Of a stretch of DNA of 61,993 nt, positions 35,128 to 43,941 are shown one piece after another; position 1 is the first letter of the stretch; every line of letters begins with the position of its first letter. The position numbers and the translations under genes were made by a program. The stretch spans positions 1-61,993 of the forward strand of contig NZ_CBRF02000030.1 of assembly GCF_000470315.2 (NCBI RefSeq), in the 5' to 3' direction. The notes below the pieces were generated by a model. The model searched no databases. It was not told the origin of the DNA and saw only the letters and a program-made list of their open reading frames with translations. The stretch is from Psychromonas sp. SP041. Its GTDB lineage: Bacteria; Pseudomonadota; Gammaproteobacteria; Enterobacterales; Psychromonadaceae.

Positions 35128-35604
35128 TTACTTACACGCTAATTTTTTTTCTGCAATGAGATCTTTATTCTTATTCCCCATTGTTTTTAATATCAATACA
35201 TTGCACTTTTTCTCTCTGTCACGTTCTTCTGTTGTAACCTTAGGGTTAGATATACTAGCAGCGAAAGGTTGGTAATTAATAGAGGCATTACAGTACATTT
35301 TTTTTAACTTTTTCATTTTCCAATTTGAATGATTTCTCTTAGTCAGTTCTTTACACATATCAGTAAAGAAAGCTTTCGCTTTGATTGTACACTTAGAGTA
35401 ATTTGGATCTCCTTGATTATAAGAAGTACATATCGTCTTATTTTTTATATTCCACATTTGATGCTGAAATGAAATATTCATATTTTCGTATTGAACAAAC
35501 TCAGTTTTAAGTTCGGTTCCGTATATATCTAAAACCTTTTCATGTACGTTTGAACTTACTACAGAAAGGTATGAAGCAATAAAAATTGAAACTGGGTCGA
35601 TCAT
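35128..35604 (-). CDS. Cys-containing protein of unknown function
   Basis: 158 residues, basic in the second half. The N terminus MIDPVSIFIASYLSVVSSNV is weakly hydrophobic, a poor signal peptide at best. Six cysteines are spread along the rest (TICTSYN, SKCTIK, DMCKEL, MYCNAS, KKCNVL and LACK), suggesting disulfides or metal binding. No family recognised. It starts 52 bp downstream of the NERD-zinc-ribbon gene on the same strand, so the two are probably cotranscribed. The base composition is more AT-rich than that of the surrounding housekeeping genes, as in the rest of this island. Confidence 0.6.
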   Translation of the reverse strand: MIDPVSIFIASYLSVVSSNVHEKVLDIYGTELKTEFVQYENMNISFQHQMWNIKNKTICTSYNQGDPNYSKCTIKAKAFFTDMCKELTKRNHSNWKMKKLKKMYCNASINYQPFAASISNPKVTTEERDREKKCNVLILKTMGNKNKDLIAEKKLACK

Positions 35605-35656
35605 ATATTTTCTTCTATAAAAATGCTTAATGTTCCATCACGACCAAGACAAGAAC

Positions 35657-36598
35657 TCATAGTAAGCGCTCTGAGCTTTCACAATCACCACAATCCAGAA
35701 AATAAGTTTCTCCTGATTTTGATACTTTTGCGTTTGTGCTTTGGCAATGACCACATGGCATTTTCATAGCAGTATTTGTTTCACATTTTCTGCATTTTAT
35801 ATAATAACCATAGCGACCACTTAATGCGGAATAATCCGATGTTTCACCACACCTTTTACATTTTAAACGAGATGTAACTTTTGCAGTAGATACACTATAA
35901 TTAGGAATTTTTTCTTCAGCCACAAGAACCTTTTCTATACGCTCTTTTGGCTGTATTTGAGCCTGAGACATCAAAAAATCTGTAATAGATACTAACTCAG
36001 AATTACTAAAATCAGGACGCATATCTGTAAAATTTAATAAACGAACAATTGAGTTCTTTAACTTCATTATCTTATTTAACTTCTCAACTAAGAACTCGCT
36101 CTTTACCAATTTTTGAGAAACTTCTTTAGGCATAGTTTCTCTCTCAATGATTGCATTGCTTGAAACAACACAAATATTATCCCAACGCCTAAAGCCAAAA
36201 TATTGTTGAAGCCCTAAGACTTTAGTTAATATTTTATGACTATTTTCAAACAATATTTCTCGAAGCAACCTTTGTTGTAATTCAACCTGTTTGATTGGAG
36301 ATGCCATACCACTCCATTTTCCATTAAAACTACGAGCCCATTCTCCGAAGCTATTAACCTTCACTTCACCAGTAATACTTTTAGACTCCACTAAAACAAA
36401 ACCAAAAGGATAAACAATTAAGTGATCTATTTGAGCAGTTTCATCATTGTGCGTAAACTTAAAATCATTAATAACAAAAACGCTAGGATGATCTTTAAAT
36501 GCCCTTCTTAAATAAAAAGCAACATTAGTTTCCTGATCTTGTCCTGCTTTAGCAGTTGGTGAAATTGTATTTTTTAAAGTGATGTCTTTGAGGATCAT
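35657..36598 (-). CDS. NERD domain protein with two C-terminal zinc ribbons
   Basis: Start chosen at 36598 (MILKDITLKN...), because GGAAAA lies about 10 bp upstream; a frame extending to 36637 exists. The 313-residue product has an N-terminal NERD domain (about 20-135: AQIDHLIVYPFGFVLVESKS, GEWARSFNGKWSGMASPIKQ). NERD is a nuclease-related fold seen in plasmid, phage and defence proteins. The C terminus has four CxxC pairs (CKRC, CRKC, CGHC, CGDC), enough for two zinc ribbons that may bind DNA or RNA. It lies between a Cys-containing protein and a methyltransferase-HNH gene, all on the same strand. Function unknown. Confidence 0.85.
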   Translation of the reverse strand: MILKDITLKNTISPTAKAGQDQETNVAFYLRRAFKDHPSVFVINDFKFTHNDETAQIDHLIVYPFGFVLVESKSITGEVKVNSFGEWARSFNGKWSGMASPIKQVELQQRLLREILFENSHKILTKVLGLQQYFGFRRWDNICVVSSNAIIERETMPKEVSQKLVKSEFLVEKLNKIMKLKNSIVRLLNFTDMRPDFSNSELVSITDFLMSQAQIQPKERIEKVLVAEEKIPNYSVSTAKVTSRLKCKRCGETSDYSALSGRYGYYIKCRKCETNTAMKMPCGHCQSTNAKVSKSGETYFLDCGDCESSERLL

Positions 36599-36826
36599 GT
36601 TAATAATTTTCCAAGTAATATTATTTCTAAATCTCATACGTAAAAATGACCAAACTGCAAGTTCCTATACTCTGTATACGAATTCAGAGTTATCAAGTTT
36701 GTGTGCAATCAAGTGTTATGCATTACCAAGCAGAGCGTGGGAACTAGTTCTTATCTAACGCCTTAATATACGAATTTTATTTTTGACTTCCAGTGAAATT
36801 AGTTGTTTTAATATAAATTAAACCAA

Positions 36827-38578
36827 TCACCATTCCCTCAACTGCTGCATTTCCTTCAATCGCCCTCTTTGTAGTAATAAAGCGTCAAAAAGATCATCGA
36901 CTGAATCATTACTTAATTCCAAATCTGGTAGAGCAATATTAGCTTCCGCAAAAAATCGTTTTTTATTCATCTGGCTACTAATATCAATTGAGTCCTCTGC
37001 TAACCAAGCATCTTGCCACCAATCTGTAATACGTGTTTTCGCATTTTTCATCTTATGTTCTGTCGGTAAACGATCGCTTTTTTGTCCGTTCGCAGTGACA
37101 TCACTAGGTAATAAATTCCATAGGTCGTTATTAGGCCAACGTGCAAATGGCATGCAATGATCAATCGCGTATTTTTTATTTAAGGTTTTATTTGTCCAAA
37201 CACAGTTATGTTGGCTATTGTTCTGCTTTTTAAGCGTTTCAAAACGGTTTCGGACTTCGGTGGTACTTCGTTTTGCTTCTAGCCAATTCAATGCGTTCAC
37301 TAATTTATGTTGTTGCTCTGGTGCTTGATATTGTCGATTGCCTTGATAGCCCGCCATGGTTTTAGTCCATTCGGAAACTAATACAGGTTCAATCCAACAG
37401 GCATAACGGCTAAAAGCAATCCATAGGTATTCAGGTAATGAAAATTCGCCCCAATGTTTTAAGGTAGTTAAGTCTAAGAATAAACTGTCTTTAGCGCGCA
37501 CTGATTTACTGCTCACTTCAAATACACTTTCTGCACTATTAGGAAAAGTGATGAACTTACAAGGCATGTTTTTGATGTTAGCGACGCTTGCAGATAGCAT
37601 TTTATGCATTGCTATTGCTTGATCGCCTTGGAACAAGTTCCCAATACGGTAATCTGATGATGATAAATGTGTTAATTTATGCCAACCATCTTCCTTCATG
37701 AAACCCATGTTGTTATTTTTGTTAGGTGTTTGAAACAGATGATGTTTATCGATTAAATCTTTATATTGATGTGCCCAATACAATGCCACTAAGCCCATTG
37801 GTAATATGACGCGATTATCTTCACGTCGAATAACAGCACCGGGGTGTCCGTCAGCTATACGTAATAACACGCGCATTAATGCGAGTTTATGTGTTGCAGA
37901 CTTGCCGTCGTTCAATGCAACATGACGAATAAATGGAAATGCTCCGCTACCATCATCAGGTAGTTTGAGTACAACCGTTTGCCATGAGACATCTGCTCTG
38001 CCGATCACATCAGGCTTTTTATCTGTGATTAATAATGGAGATAGGCCGAGCTTTGTAGACATTTGTACTAAAGCATCGCTAGAAACCTCATACATATTTC
38101 GTTCATCGCCACTTTCACCATGACGTAATGAAATAACTAATAACCCACCGGGCTTTAATAAGTTAGCGAGCTTTCGTAATGAACGAGTGCGCTGCGCATC
38201 TGGTATATGCATCCAAACGGCACTTAATAGAATGAGGTCGAAACTGATTTCTTTACGTGTGACAGCAGTGAGCTCGGGAAGTGAATCTTGCAACCAGTTA
38301 ATGTTCAAACCTTGGGTATGTTTTTTACCGAGTTCAGCTAACATTAATGCGGGCTCAATCGCAGTGACAGAGATATTATTAGCAGCACCTTGCTGTGCAA
38401 AATATTGACTATCTCTCCCTGCTCCAGCCCCTATATCTAAAATACGAGCCTCTTTTTTATTCAAAATAGGCGTCAGGTAACTAAGCCAGCTTTCGTGTAC
38501 TTGCTCAAAGGTTTTTGACAGATACATTTCAGCTAGTTTACTGGCATTTTTATTGTAAAAATTAGCCGTCATACCCAT
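36827..38578 (-). CDS. class I methyltransferase fused to HNH endonuclease domain
   Basis: 583 residues. The N-terminal domain (about 1-200) is a SAM-dependent methyltransferase: ARILDIGAGAGRDSQYFA (motif I), VTAIEPALMLAELG, FDLILLSAVWMHIP and LLKPGGLLVISLRHG. A middle region (about 210-440, starting FPFIRHVALNDGKSATHKLA) is unfamiliar. The C-terminal part holds an HNH motif, IDHCMPFARW at about 472, then NDLWNLLPS and NGQKSDRLP, the His-Asn-His-like layout of HNH nucleases. The methyltransferase part resembles small-molecule or protein methylases more than DNA methylases (no NPPY or DPPY motif). Such a fusion suggests a role in nucleic-acid restriction or phage defence; this is inference from the context. 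Confidence 0.88.
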   Translation of the reverse strand: MGMTANFYNKNASKLAEMYLSKTFEQVHESWLSYLTPILNKKEARILDIGAGAGRDSQYFAQQGAANNISVTAIEPALMLAELGKKHTQGLNINWLQDSLPELTAVTRKEISFDLILLSAVWMHIPDAQRTRSLRKLANLLKPGGLLVISLRHGESGDERNMYEVSSDALVQMSTKLGLSPLLITDKKPDVIGRADVSWQTVVLKLPDDGSGAFPFIRHVALNDGKSATHKLALMRVLLRIADGHPGAVIRREDNRVILPMGLVALYWAHQYKDLIDKHHLFQTPNKNNNMGFMKEDGWHKLTHLSSSDYRIGNLFQGDQAIAMHKMLSASVANIKNMPCKFITFPNSAESVFEVSSKSVRAKDSLFLDLTTLKHWGEFSLPEYLWIAFSRYACWIEPVLVSEWTKTMAGYQGNRQYQAPEQQHKLVNALNWLEAKRSTTEVRNRFETLKKQNNSQHNCVWTNKTLNKKYAIDHCMPFARWPNNDLWNLLPSDVTANGQKSDRLPTEHKMKNAKTRITDWWQDAWLAEDSIDISSQMNKKRFFAEANIALPDLELSNDSVDDLFDALLLQRGRLKEMQQLREW

Positions 38579-38920
38579 CCTTATTTAAGGTATAAAAAAT
38601 AGATGAAAGACAATGTGTCATTGTAGGGGTAGAAATGTATTAAATAGAAGCGATAAGTACTTAATATTTATGATATTAACACTTAGTAGTTATTTATTAA
38701 AAGTGAAAAGTTGATGTTTTTGAGTTTATATTCTTATTTTATATATCTATTGTTTTTCCTTAGCCGTTAATAGCTTAGTAAAATTGCCTTAACTTTCACA
38801 CACTCTCTCTATTTAGTCTTTGATACGTGGCGTGGATAAACGAATATAATGAAGTTTGAGGAAACTGATTTAATAGAGTAAGTTTCCTCAAACTGATGAG
38901 AATAGTAAATAAAGAGCGTG
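38579..38920. other. intergenic region
   Basis: 342 bp. AGTTTCCTCAAACT-like symmetry near 38857-38896 (GTTTGAGGAAACTG repeated inverted as AGTTTCCTCAAAC) probably terminates the cytochrome operon that ends at 38921. No ORF supported. Confidence 0.5.
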
Positions 38921-40246
38921 TTAAATTGATCTTAAAAAGGCGAGCAAAGTATTTCGTTGTTCTTCTGTTAGTTCAACAAATGCTTCTTTGGATGCTTGTG
39001 CTTCTCCGCCATGCCAGAGTATGGCAGTGTCTAGATCGGAGGCTCGTCCATCATGTAAGAATCTACTTTTACCATCGCCTTCTATCAAGCCGAGTCCCCA
39101 TAATGGAGGTGTGCGCCATTCAGTCGGTTCAGCGCCCGCTTCTTTAGCACCATCACTGAGATCTTCTCCCATATCGTGAAGTAACAAATCAGTATACGGG
39201 TAAAATACTTGGTTACTCAAAATAGGAAAACGTTCAATATCTCCTGTTTGTAGCGTTTCTCGATGACAGGCATCACAACCAGTCGATTCAAATAAGGCCT
39301 TTCCTGCCATGAACTCTGACTCATCATCAATACGCCTTTCGGGTACGGCTAAAATAGTCAGGAAATCGTTAATGGCTTCAAGTGAATTATCTGATACTTC
39401 AGGCTTTCCACCAGAAGGATAAAGCGCACAGACACTTTGACTTTCTGTACAAGGTTCTAAGGCATTAAGTGTTGTTGTGAGCCCCATATCTTGCTGAAAA
39501 GCACCTGCTACTTGTCCTTTAAGCGTACAGTGAATGGCTTTCCAACCAAAACGACCGATACATTCACTCTGTTGATTGGCTCTACCTGAGATGCCGTCCA
39601 TATCACTATCATTGATATCTTCGTATTCAAGAATAGTTGATTCAGACACTAGATCTAACAATCCCATTCCCACTAGTTGAGGTGACAGTCGAGGTGCTAA
39701 AGCGACACCGTCAGCAAGTGAATATTGGTTATTATTAAGGTGAAATAGTACTTCTTTGTTGCTTCCTTCAGACCAAGTAACAGTCCCTTCTGGTATGTTA
39801 TCTTCAGAAAAGGTTTGAAGTTGAGGCCCTAATAATGGGTCTTCATTGCCGTCTTCGTCTCTTAATCTGAATAATATGCCGTTGCCAGTACTGCCATCAC
39901 TTTTTAGTGATTCGGCTCTTGCTGATGCTTCATGGCAATTTGAACATGAGTCTGTAATGGCAAGTGGTCCATACCCGTCTAATAAATCGCGATCTCCTGG
40001 TGCTGGAGACCATGTTGCGATAAATAGTTCTCTCCCTTGTGATGCACCATGATAGTCAGAAATATCTAAATCAGGAATGAATTGTAAGAAGTTATTATTC
40101 TCGCTGTATTCTACGGTAGCAACACCACCAGCCGGCCCTAGATCAAATACTGTATCAGCCCCTGTTTCGGAAGCGCTATTATCACTACCTCCGCCACCAC
40201 AACCTGCCAGCATAAGGCTCAATAACAAATAAGTTTTCTTGTTCAT
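38921..40246 (-). CDS. di-haem c-type cytochrome lipoprotein (DHOR family)
   Basis: 441 residues with a lipoprotein signal (lipobox LAGC, Cys16) followed by a Gly/Ser linker. Two haem c sites are present, CSNCH at 101-105 and CDACH at 324-328, in the arrangement of the di-haem oxidoreductase (DHOR, formerly thiol oxidoreductase) family. Distal blocks GRFGWKA, GKALFESTG and FLHDGRA also fit. It acts in the periplasm or at the outer membrane; the electron partner is unknown. In other bacteria DHOR genes often sit with iron-uptake (imelysin/EfeO-like) genes. Its ATG overlaps the stop of the RCC1 gene by one base (TAATG), so translation is coupled. Confidence 0.92.
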   Translation of the reverse strand: MNKKTYLLLSLMLAGCGGGGSDNSASETGADTVFDLGPAGGVATVEYSENNNFLQFIPDLDISDYHGASQGRELFIATWSPAPGDRDLLDGYGPLAITDSCSNCHEASARAESLKSDGSTGNGILFRLRDEDGNEDPLLGPQLQTFSEDNIPEGTVTWSEGSNKEVLFHLNNNQYSLADGVALAPRLSPQLVGMGLLDLVSESTILEYEDINDSDMDGISGRANQQSECIGRFGWKAIHCTLKGQVAGAFQQDMGLTTTLNALEPCTESQSVCALYPSGGKPEVSDNSLEAINDFLTILAVPERRIDDESEFMAGKALFESTGCDACHRETLQTGDIERFPILSNQVFYPYTDLLLHDMGEDLSDGAKEAGAEPTEWRTPPLWGLGLIEGDGKSRFLHDGRASDLDTAILWHGGEAQASKEAFVELTEEQRNTLLAFLRSI

Positions 40247-41727
40247 TATTCGCTAAGCTCGATTTTTTGTGGAAGTGAATAACCCCAAAAGTTAATGGGA
40301 TCGTTAATGCCTAATGATCCTTCAAAACTCCAACCCCAGCTAAACAGTCCATTATCATTACGCAATGCAATGGTATGCAATGCACCAGCACCAATATCTA
40401 AGATACCATCAAGATCTGTGATGGCGATGGTTGGCGCTATTGGGTCTTCATCTGATTCTAAACCAAGTGTCCCTAACCCATTAAAACCCCATGGATAAAT
40501 TAAACCATCTGCTTTCTCTACAAAGCTTTGGTTACCATTAGCCCAGATAGCGAATGCTTCTGTCACCCATGGTAACTCTGTTGGCACGTAGATATCATCA
40601 GCCCATGTGTCTTCTTCTGTATTACCAACTTGGTTACTTGCGTTTAACCCCCAACCATAAACTTTACCACTTACACCCAGTGCCAGTACATGTGCTTTGC
40701 CTGCTGCAACTGAAGTGATTGCCTCAGGTAGAGGTACTTGAATTGGACTCGTTATATCGTCAGTGTTGGTCTCTCCTTGGCCTAATTGACCATCGTTATT
40801 TTCACCCCATCCCCACAAAATACCATTTACATCAATTGTATAGGTGCTGTCAGAGCCTGCAGCGATCATGATAATATCACTTAGTGTCACCAGTATAGGA
40901 TAATCTGAGTCTTCATTTGAGGTATTGCCTAACTGTCCTTTATCGTTTTCGCCAAAAGTATATACGTTGCCATCTTTATCGAGAGCGACAGAGTGATCAT
41001 AGCCACGAGCAATTGAAATAATATCTTTTAAAGAACTTATTTTTTGAGGTGTATAGAAGTCATCTTCTGAAATAATGTCATCGTTATCGCCTAAGCCTAA
41101 TTGACCACCGTCTCCATCACCCCACGCCCAAACATTACCTTCGCTATCAAGCGCAATAGATGCATTTTGATTAAACGCTAATGAAGTAAAAGTAACTAAC
41201 TCTCCATCATCATAAACAGCTAATAATTGTGGTGTCGTTGGATGGTTTTCATCGCTAAGAGTACTCGTATAACCAACACCTGTTTGACCAATGTTGTTCC
41301 TTCCCCAAGTCCAAATTTGTCCGTCTACTATAGCGCCTGAATGTGCACCACCAGCTGAAACTTGTTTACCGTAATAAACTTGTTTAGTAATTGATGTTGT
41401 ATTGCCTAACTCATCTTCTGCTATCAGCTCGTAATTATTTAACCCTGGCGATAAAGTAAAAACAGCGTCAAAGTCTGCTCCATTGAAAGTAACGGGCAGT
41501 GCTTGATCGTTTACTTTTAGTATGACAGAAGTGACTTCATCGGTGTCTGACACACTGCCGTTAATGGTAAAAGTGGACGAATTTACACTTCGGTTGTCTT
41601 CAAGTGAAGAGGTAGAGACCTCTGGCGCAATACCATCGTTAATAATAGTAGAATCTGAATCATCAGATCCACACCCTGTAAGTAATGCCACAACATAAAC
41701 TGATAATAAACTACGTTTAAATTTCAT
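40246..41727 (-). CDS. RCC1-repeat lipoprotein
   Basis: 493 residues. Lipoprotein signal with lipobox LTGC (Cys19). Residues about 35-120 form an Ig-like or cadherin-like domain (SSTFTINGSVSDTDEVTSV, ELIAEDELGN). Then come about seven RCC1 (regulator of chromosome condensation) blades with the typical WGWGENNDGQLGQG or WAWGDGDGGQLGLG core, which build a beta-propeller. It is an extracytoplasmic protein-binding scaffold by fold; the partner is unknown. It is first in an operon with the di-haem cytochrome and has a Fur-like box 25 bp upstream of its start. Confidence 0.92.
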   Translation of the reverse strand: MKFKRSLLSVYVVALLTGCGSDDSDSTIINDGIAPEVSTSSLEDNRSVNSSTFTINGSVSDTDEVTSVILKVNDQALPVTFNGADFDAVFTLSPGLNNYELIAEDELGNTTSITKQVYYGKQVSAGGAHSGAIVDGQIWTWGRNNIGQTGVGYTSTLSDENHPTTPQLLAVYDDGELVTFTSLAFNQNASIALDSEGNVWAWGDGDGGQLGLGDNDDIISEDDFYTPQKISSLKDIISIARGYDHSVALDKDGNVYTFGENDKGQLGNTSNEDSDYPILVTLSDIIMIAAGSDSTYTIDVNGILWGWGENNDGQLGQGETNTDDITSPIQVPLPEAITSVAAGKAHVLALGVSGKVYGWGLNASNQVGNTEEDTWADDIYVPTELPWVTEAFAIWANGNQSFVEKADGLIYPWGFNGLGTLGLESDEDPIAPTIAITDLDGILDIGAGALHTIALRNDNGLFSWGWSFEGSLGINDPINFWGYSLPQKIELSE

Positions 41728-41751
41728 AAACCCTCAAATGATAATAATACT

Positions 41752-41770
41752 GATAATTAATATCATTATT
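41752..41770 (-). promoter_or_regulatory. Fur-box-like operator
   Basis: GATAATTAATATCATTATT matches the classic 19-bp Fur consensus (GATAATGATAATCATTATC) at 15 of 19 positions, counted by hand. More GATAAT hexamers flank it (ATGATAATAATACTGATAAT from 41739). It lies 25 bp upstream of the RCC1 start codon, overlapping the expected promoter. The remaining gap to 42146 shows nothing else. Confidence 0.6.
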
Positions 41771-42146
41771 AATTTAAGAAAGAATAATTTCAAGTTTTTT
41801 ATGACAAATTAAAGACTTATGGTTTACTTTAATTTCTTTTAATCATTGTATTTAAAGAAATAATATTAAAAATGAGTATTAATCAAAATAATTCTCAGAA
41901 TATGATGACATTACATTGTTAGTTATTTACAAAGCGCATGTCATTAGAAATGCCATTATTTTATTTGGAGGGTTAACATTAACAACAATAATAATAGGGA
42001 TATAACCCATCGTATGTGTAGGTTTTGAATCGAATAGGCATAGTAAGGGATAATGCAGTTTTTTCATTTTAAATTATATGAATAGCGATGTACTACATTT
42101 TTCCTATAACCTCCCTACTCTATTGTTACGCATATAGACATCAATA

Positions 42147-42395
42147 TTAGCCATTATTAGTCTCTTTCAATTGGTCCAAAGTAGGTAAACCTGTGTCTGT
42201 GACCATTAACGATTTATTGAATAAGTTTAGGATCCGCTCAACCTTTCTTAATCCAACATCATCGTAATCTCCACGCTCAATTTTACCAATTGTTGTTCTA
42301 TTAAGCCCTGCATAATCAGCTAATAACTGTTGGCTCCATTTTCGCTGCTTTCTTTCAGATAAAATAATTTCTGAAATTTTAGATAAAGACTTCAT
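42147..42395 (-). CDS. XRE/HipB-like helix-turn-helix regulator
   Basis: Start chosen at 42395 (MKSLSKISEI...), 14 codons inside the longest frame, because TTTGAGG lies 5 bp upstream. The 82-residue product is an HTH_3 domain: LSERKQRKWSQQLLADYAGLNRTTIGKIERGDYDDVGLRKVERIL. The recognition helix and the IERG turn are clear. The size and short C-terminal tail resemble HipB-type antitoxins, but no hipA or other toxin gene lies beside it. It is flanked by the Fur-controlled operon and the tRNA cluster. It probably binds the inverted repeat just upstream of it. Confidence 0.88.
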   Translation of the reverse strand: MKSLSKISEIILSERKQRKWSQQLLADYAGLNRTTIGKIERGDYDDVGLRKVERILNLFNKSLMVTDTGLPTLDQLKETNNG

Positions 42396-42450
42396 ACAAA
42401 CCTCAAAATTGTTCACTATAATCACCAAAAAATTCATATCAACAAAATAA

Positions 42451-42466
42451 GGTGACTTTAATCACC
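42451..42466. promoter_or_regulatory. inverted repeat GGTGA-N6-TCACC upstream of the XRE gene
   Basis: GGTGACTTTAATCACC lies 56 bp upstream of the chosen start. Another ATCACC half site is at 42421-42426 and a TTCACTAT half-like string at 42412. This spacing is typical of an autoregulatory XRE operator. Confidence 0.5.
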
Positions 42467-42720
42467 CAACTATATCGTTATAAGTCAAAATATGCAAAAG
42501 AGTTAAACTAAAAATACTCATACTTATTAACCCCATGAAGATCTTATTCCAAAGAATTCAAACATGATATCGTCGTACTACTGACAAAGTAGAATTATGA
42601 AGCAGCTTAAGTGACTAGAGACTAAAAGTAGGCAATAAATTCTTAGCTGTTTAATTAGATAGTCATACATTTAGAGGGAATGGCCACTGTCAAATTAAGT
42701 TTTTTTAATATTTTTAACCA

Positions 42721-42815
42721 AAAAAACTTTTCTGTATTTAAACATAAAGCGGTTTTCTTAATGTGGTCGGAGATAGATGGAGCGAATAAGCGACAGCTTA
42801 GTGTCTGAGCTATCT
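42721..42815. repeat. decayed copy of the tRNA-Pro 3' end and terminator, plus a repeat core
   Basis: 42721-42780 resembles 42843-42902 (terminator arm plus TGGTCGGTGATAGAGG, the tRNA-Pro 3' end) with a handful of changes, e.g. TGGTCGGAGATAGATGG. It is followed at 42781-42811 by AGCGAATAAGCGACAGCTTA and GTGTCTGAGC, which matches, in reverse complement, the core found at 55894-55923, 55996-56025 and 56352-56381. The upstream part of a tRNA is missing. Confidence 0.6.
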
Positions 42816-42844
42816 TTAACTATTAACAAAATCTAGACGAAAAA

Positions 42845-42877
42845 AAACCGCTTCTGTATCTAAACATGAAGCGGTTT
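42845..42877 (-). terminator. terminator of the tRNA cluster
   Basis: AAACCGCTTC (42845-42854) and GAAGCGGTTT (42868-42877) form a perfect 10-bp stem. On the minus strand it is followed by a run of eight T, 8 bp beyond the last tRNA. Confidence 0.9.
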
Positions 42878-42885
42878 TCTTAATG

Positions 42886-42962
<77 letters not shown>

Positions 42963-42990
42963 AGTATTTTTATACGTATTTTGTAATTGT

Positions 42991-43060
42991 GGGTCAAACC
43001 CTCTGGTCCAACTCTTTTCCAAAACACTGGAGATGCGCTACCAAGCTGCGCTAATCACCG
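42991..43060 (-). pseudogene. decayed tRNA-Pro with disrupted anticodon arm
   Basis: The 5' half, from CGGTGATTAGCG through TAGCGCATCT (plus 43031-43060), is identical to the intact tRNA-Pro. The anticodon region is then broken by about 20 extra nt (TTTTGGAAAAGAG inside) before GGACCAGAGGGT resumes. The T-arm and 3' acceptor strand are lost. It cannot fold as a tRNA. Confidence 0.85.
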
Positions 43061-43120
43061 AAATTGTTAATATCTAATTAGTCAGGGATTGTAATTAACT
43101 AATTGATATTATTGTTTAAA

Positions 43121-43205
43121 TGGTGCGGAAAGAGAGACTTGAACTCTCACATCTTACGATACTAGAACCTAAATCTAGCGCGTCTACCAATTCCGCCACT
43201 TCCGC
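43121..43205 (-). tRNA. tRNA-Leu (UAG)
   Basis: 85 nt with CCA encoded and a long variable arm (ATCGTAAGAT). Acceptor GCGGAAG/CTTTCCGC, anticodon loop ATTTAGGT with TAG. Class II layout as in E. coli leuW. Confidence 0.95.
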
Positions 43206-43252
43206 AACTACTTAAACATTTACTCTTTTTAACTATTATCATCTTTAAAAAA

Positions 43253-43329
43253 TGGGGCGAATGACGGGGTTTGAACCCGCGACAACCGGAATCACAATCC
43301 GGGGCTCTACCAACTGAGCTACATCCGCC
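43253..43329 (-). tRNA. tRNA-His (GUG)
   Basis: 77 nt including the extra G(-1) opposite C73, the identity element of tRNA-His, and an encoded CCA. The anticodon arm is CCGGA-TTGTGAT-TCCGG with GTG. Confidence 0.95.
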
Positions 43330-43345
43330 ACTGCACTTTTAAAAA

Positions 43346-43422
43346 TGGTACGCCCTACAGGATTCGAACCTGTGGCCTACGGCTTAGAAGGCCGTTGCTC
43401 TATCCGGCTGAGCTAAGGGCGC
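43346..43422 (-). tRNA. tRNA-Arg (UCU)
   Basis: 77 nt with CCA encoded. The acceptor is GCGCCCT, the anticodon arm CGGCC-TTCTAA-GCCG with TCT, and the T-arm ACAGGTTCGAATCCTGT. Close to E. coli argU, the decoder of AGA codons. The last acceptor pair involves GCG..CGT, a G-U wobble. Confidence 0.93.
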
Positions 43423-43470
43423 AAAAGCTGGACTTATATCTTACAACGATTACTCATTGTTTTCAAAATG

Positions 43471-43547
<77 letters not shown>

Positions 43548-43941
43548 AGTATTTTAGGTTATTAAAGAATAATTTAAAAATATTCTAAAACCAAGGAAGA
43601 TAACCGTAAAGCTTGTTAACTACCGAAACGTTGAAACACTTAATGCCTGTCAACGAGGCGAGATATTACTGAGTTGAGTGGACATCGTCAAACTTTATTT
43701 ACATATATTTTTTTGCTTGCTGAATAATTAGTCGCATTGATTAATATTAATTCATATCTCGTTATTATTTGTTCTTCTTTGTTGTTTTTAATACGCATTT
43801 CTATGTTCAATAAAATGATATTTATTATATTAAACAAAATATGTACACAATTTGTTCTACAATTCAGATATAGTGAATTCATTGTTGATTTAATATAAGA
43901 GATCAGCAAGTTATCTATTTTTATAAAGGAGTAATTTGTCT

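Noticed and set aside
43688-43909. 73-residue minus-strand frame between tRNA-Pro and the membrane-anchored gene
   Set aside because: AT-rich, no ribosome-binding site, no domain-like pattern. It lies in a region that must hold two divergent promoters.
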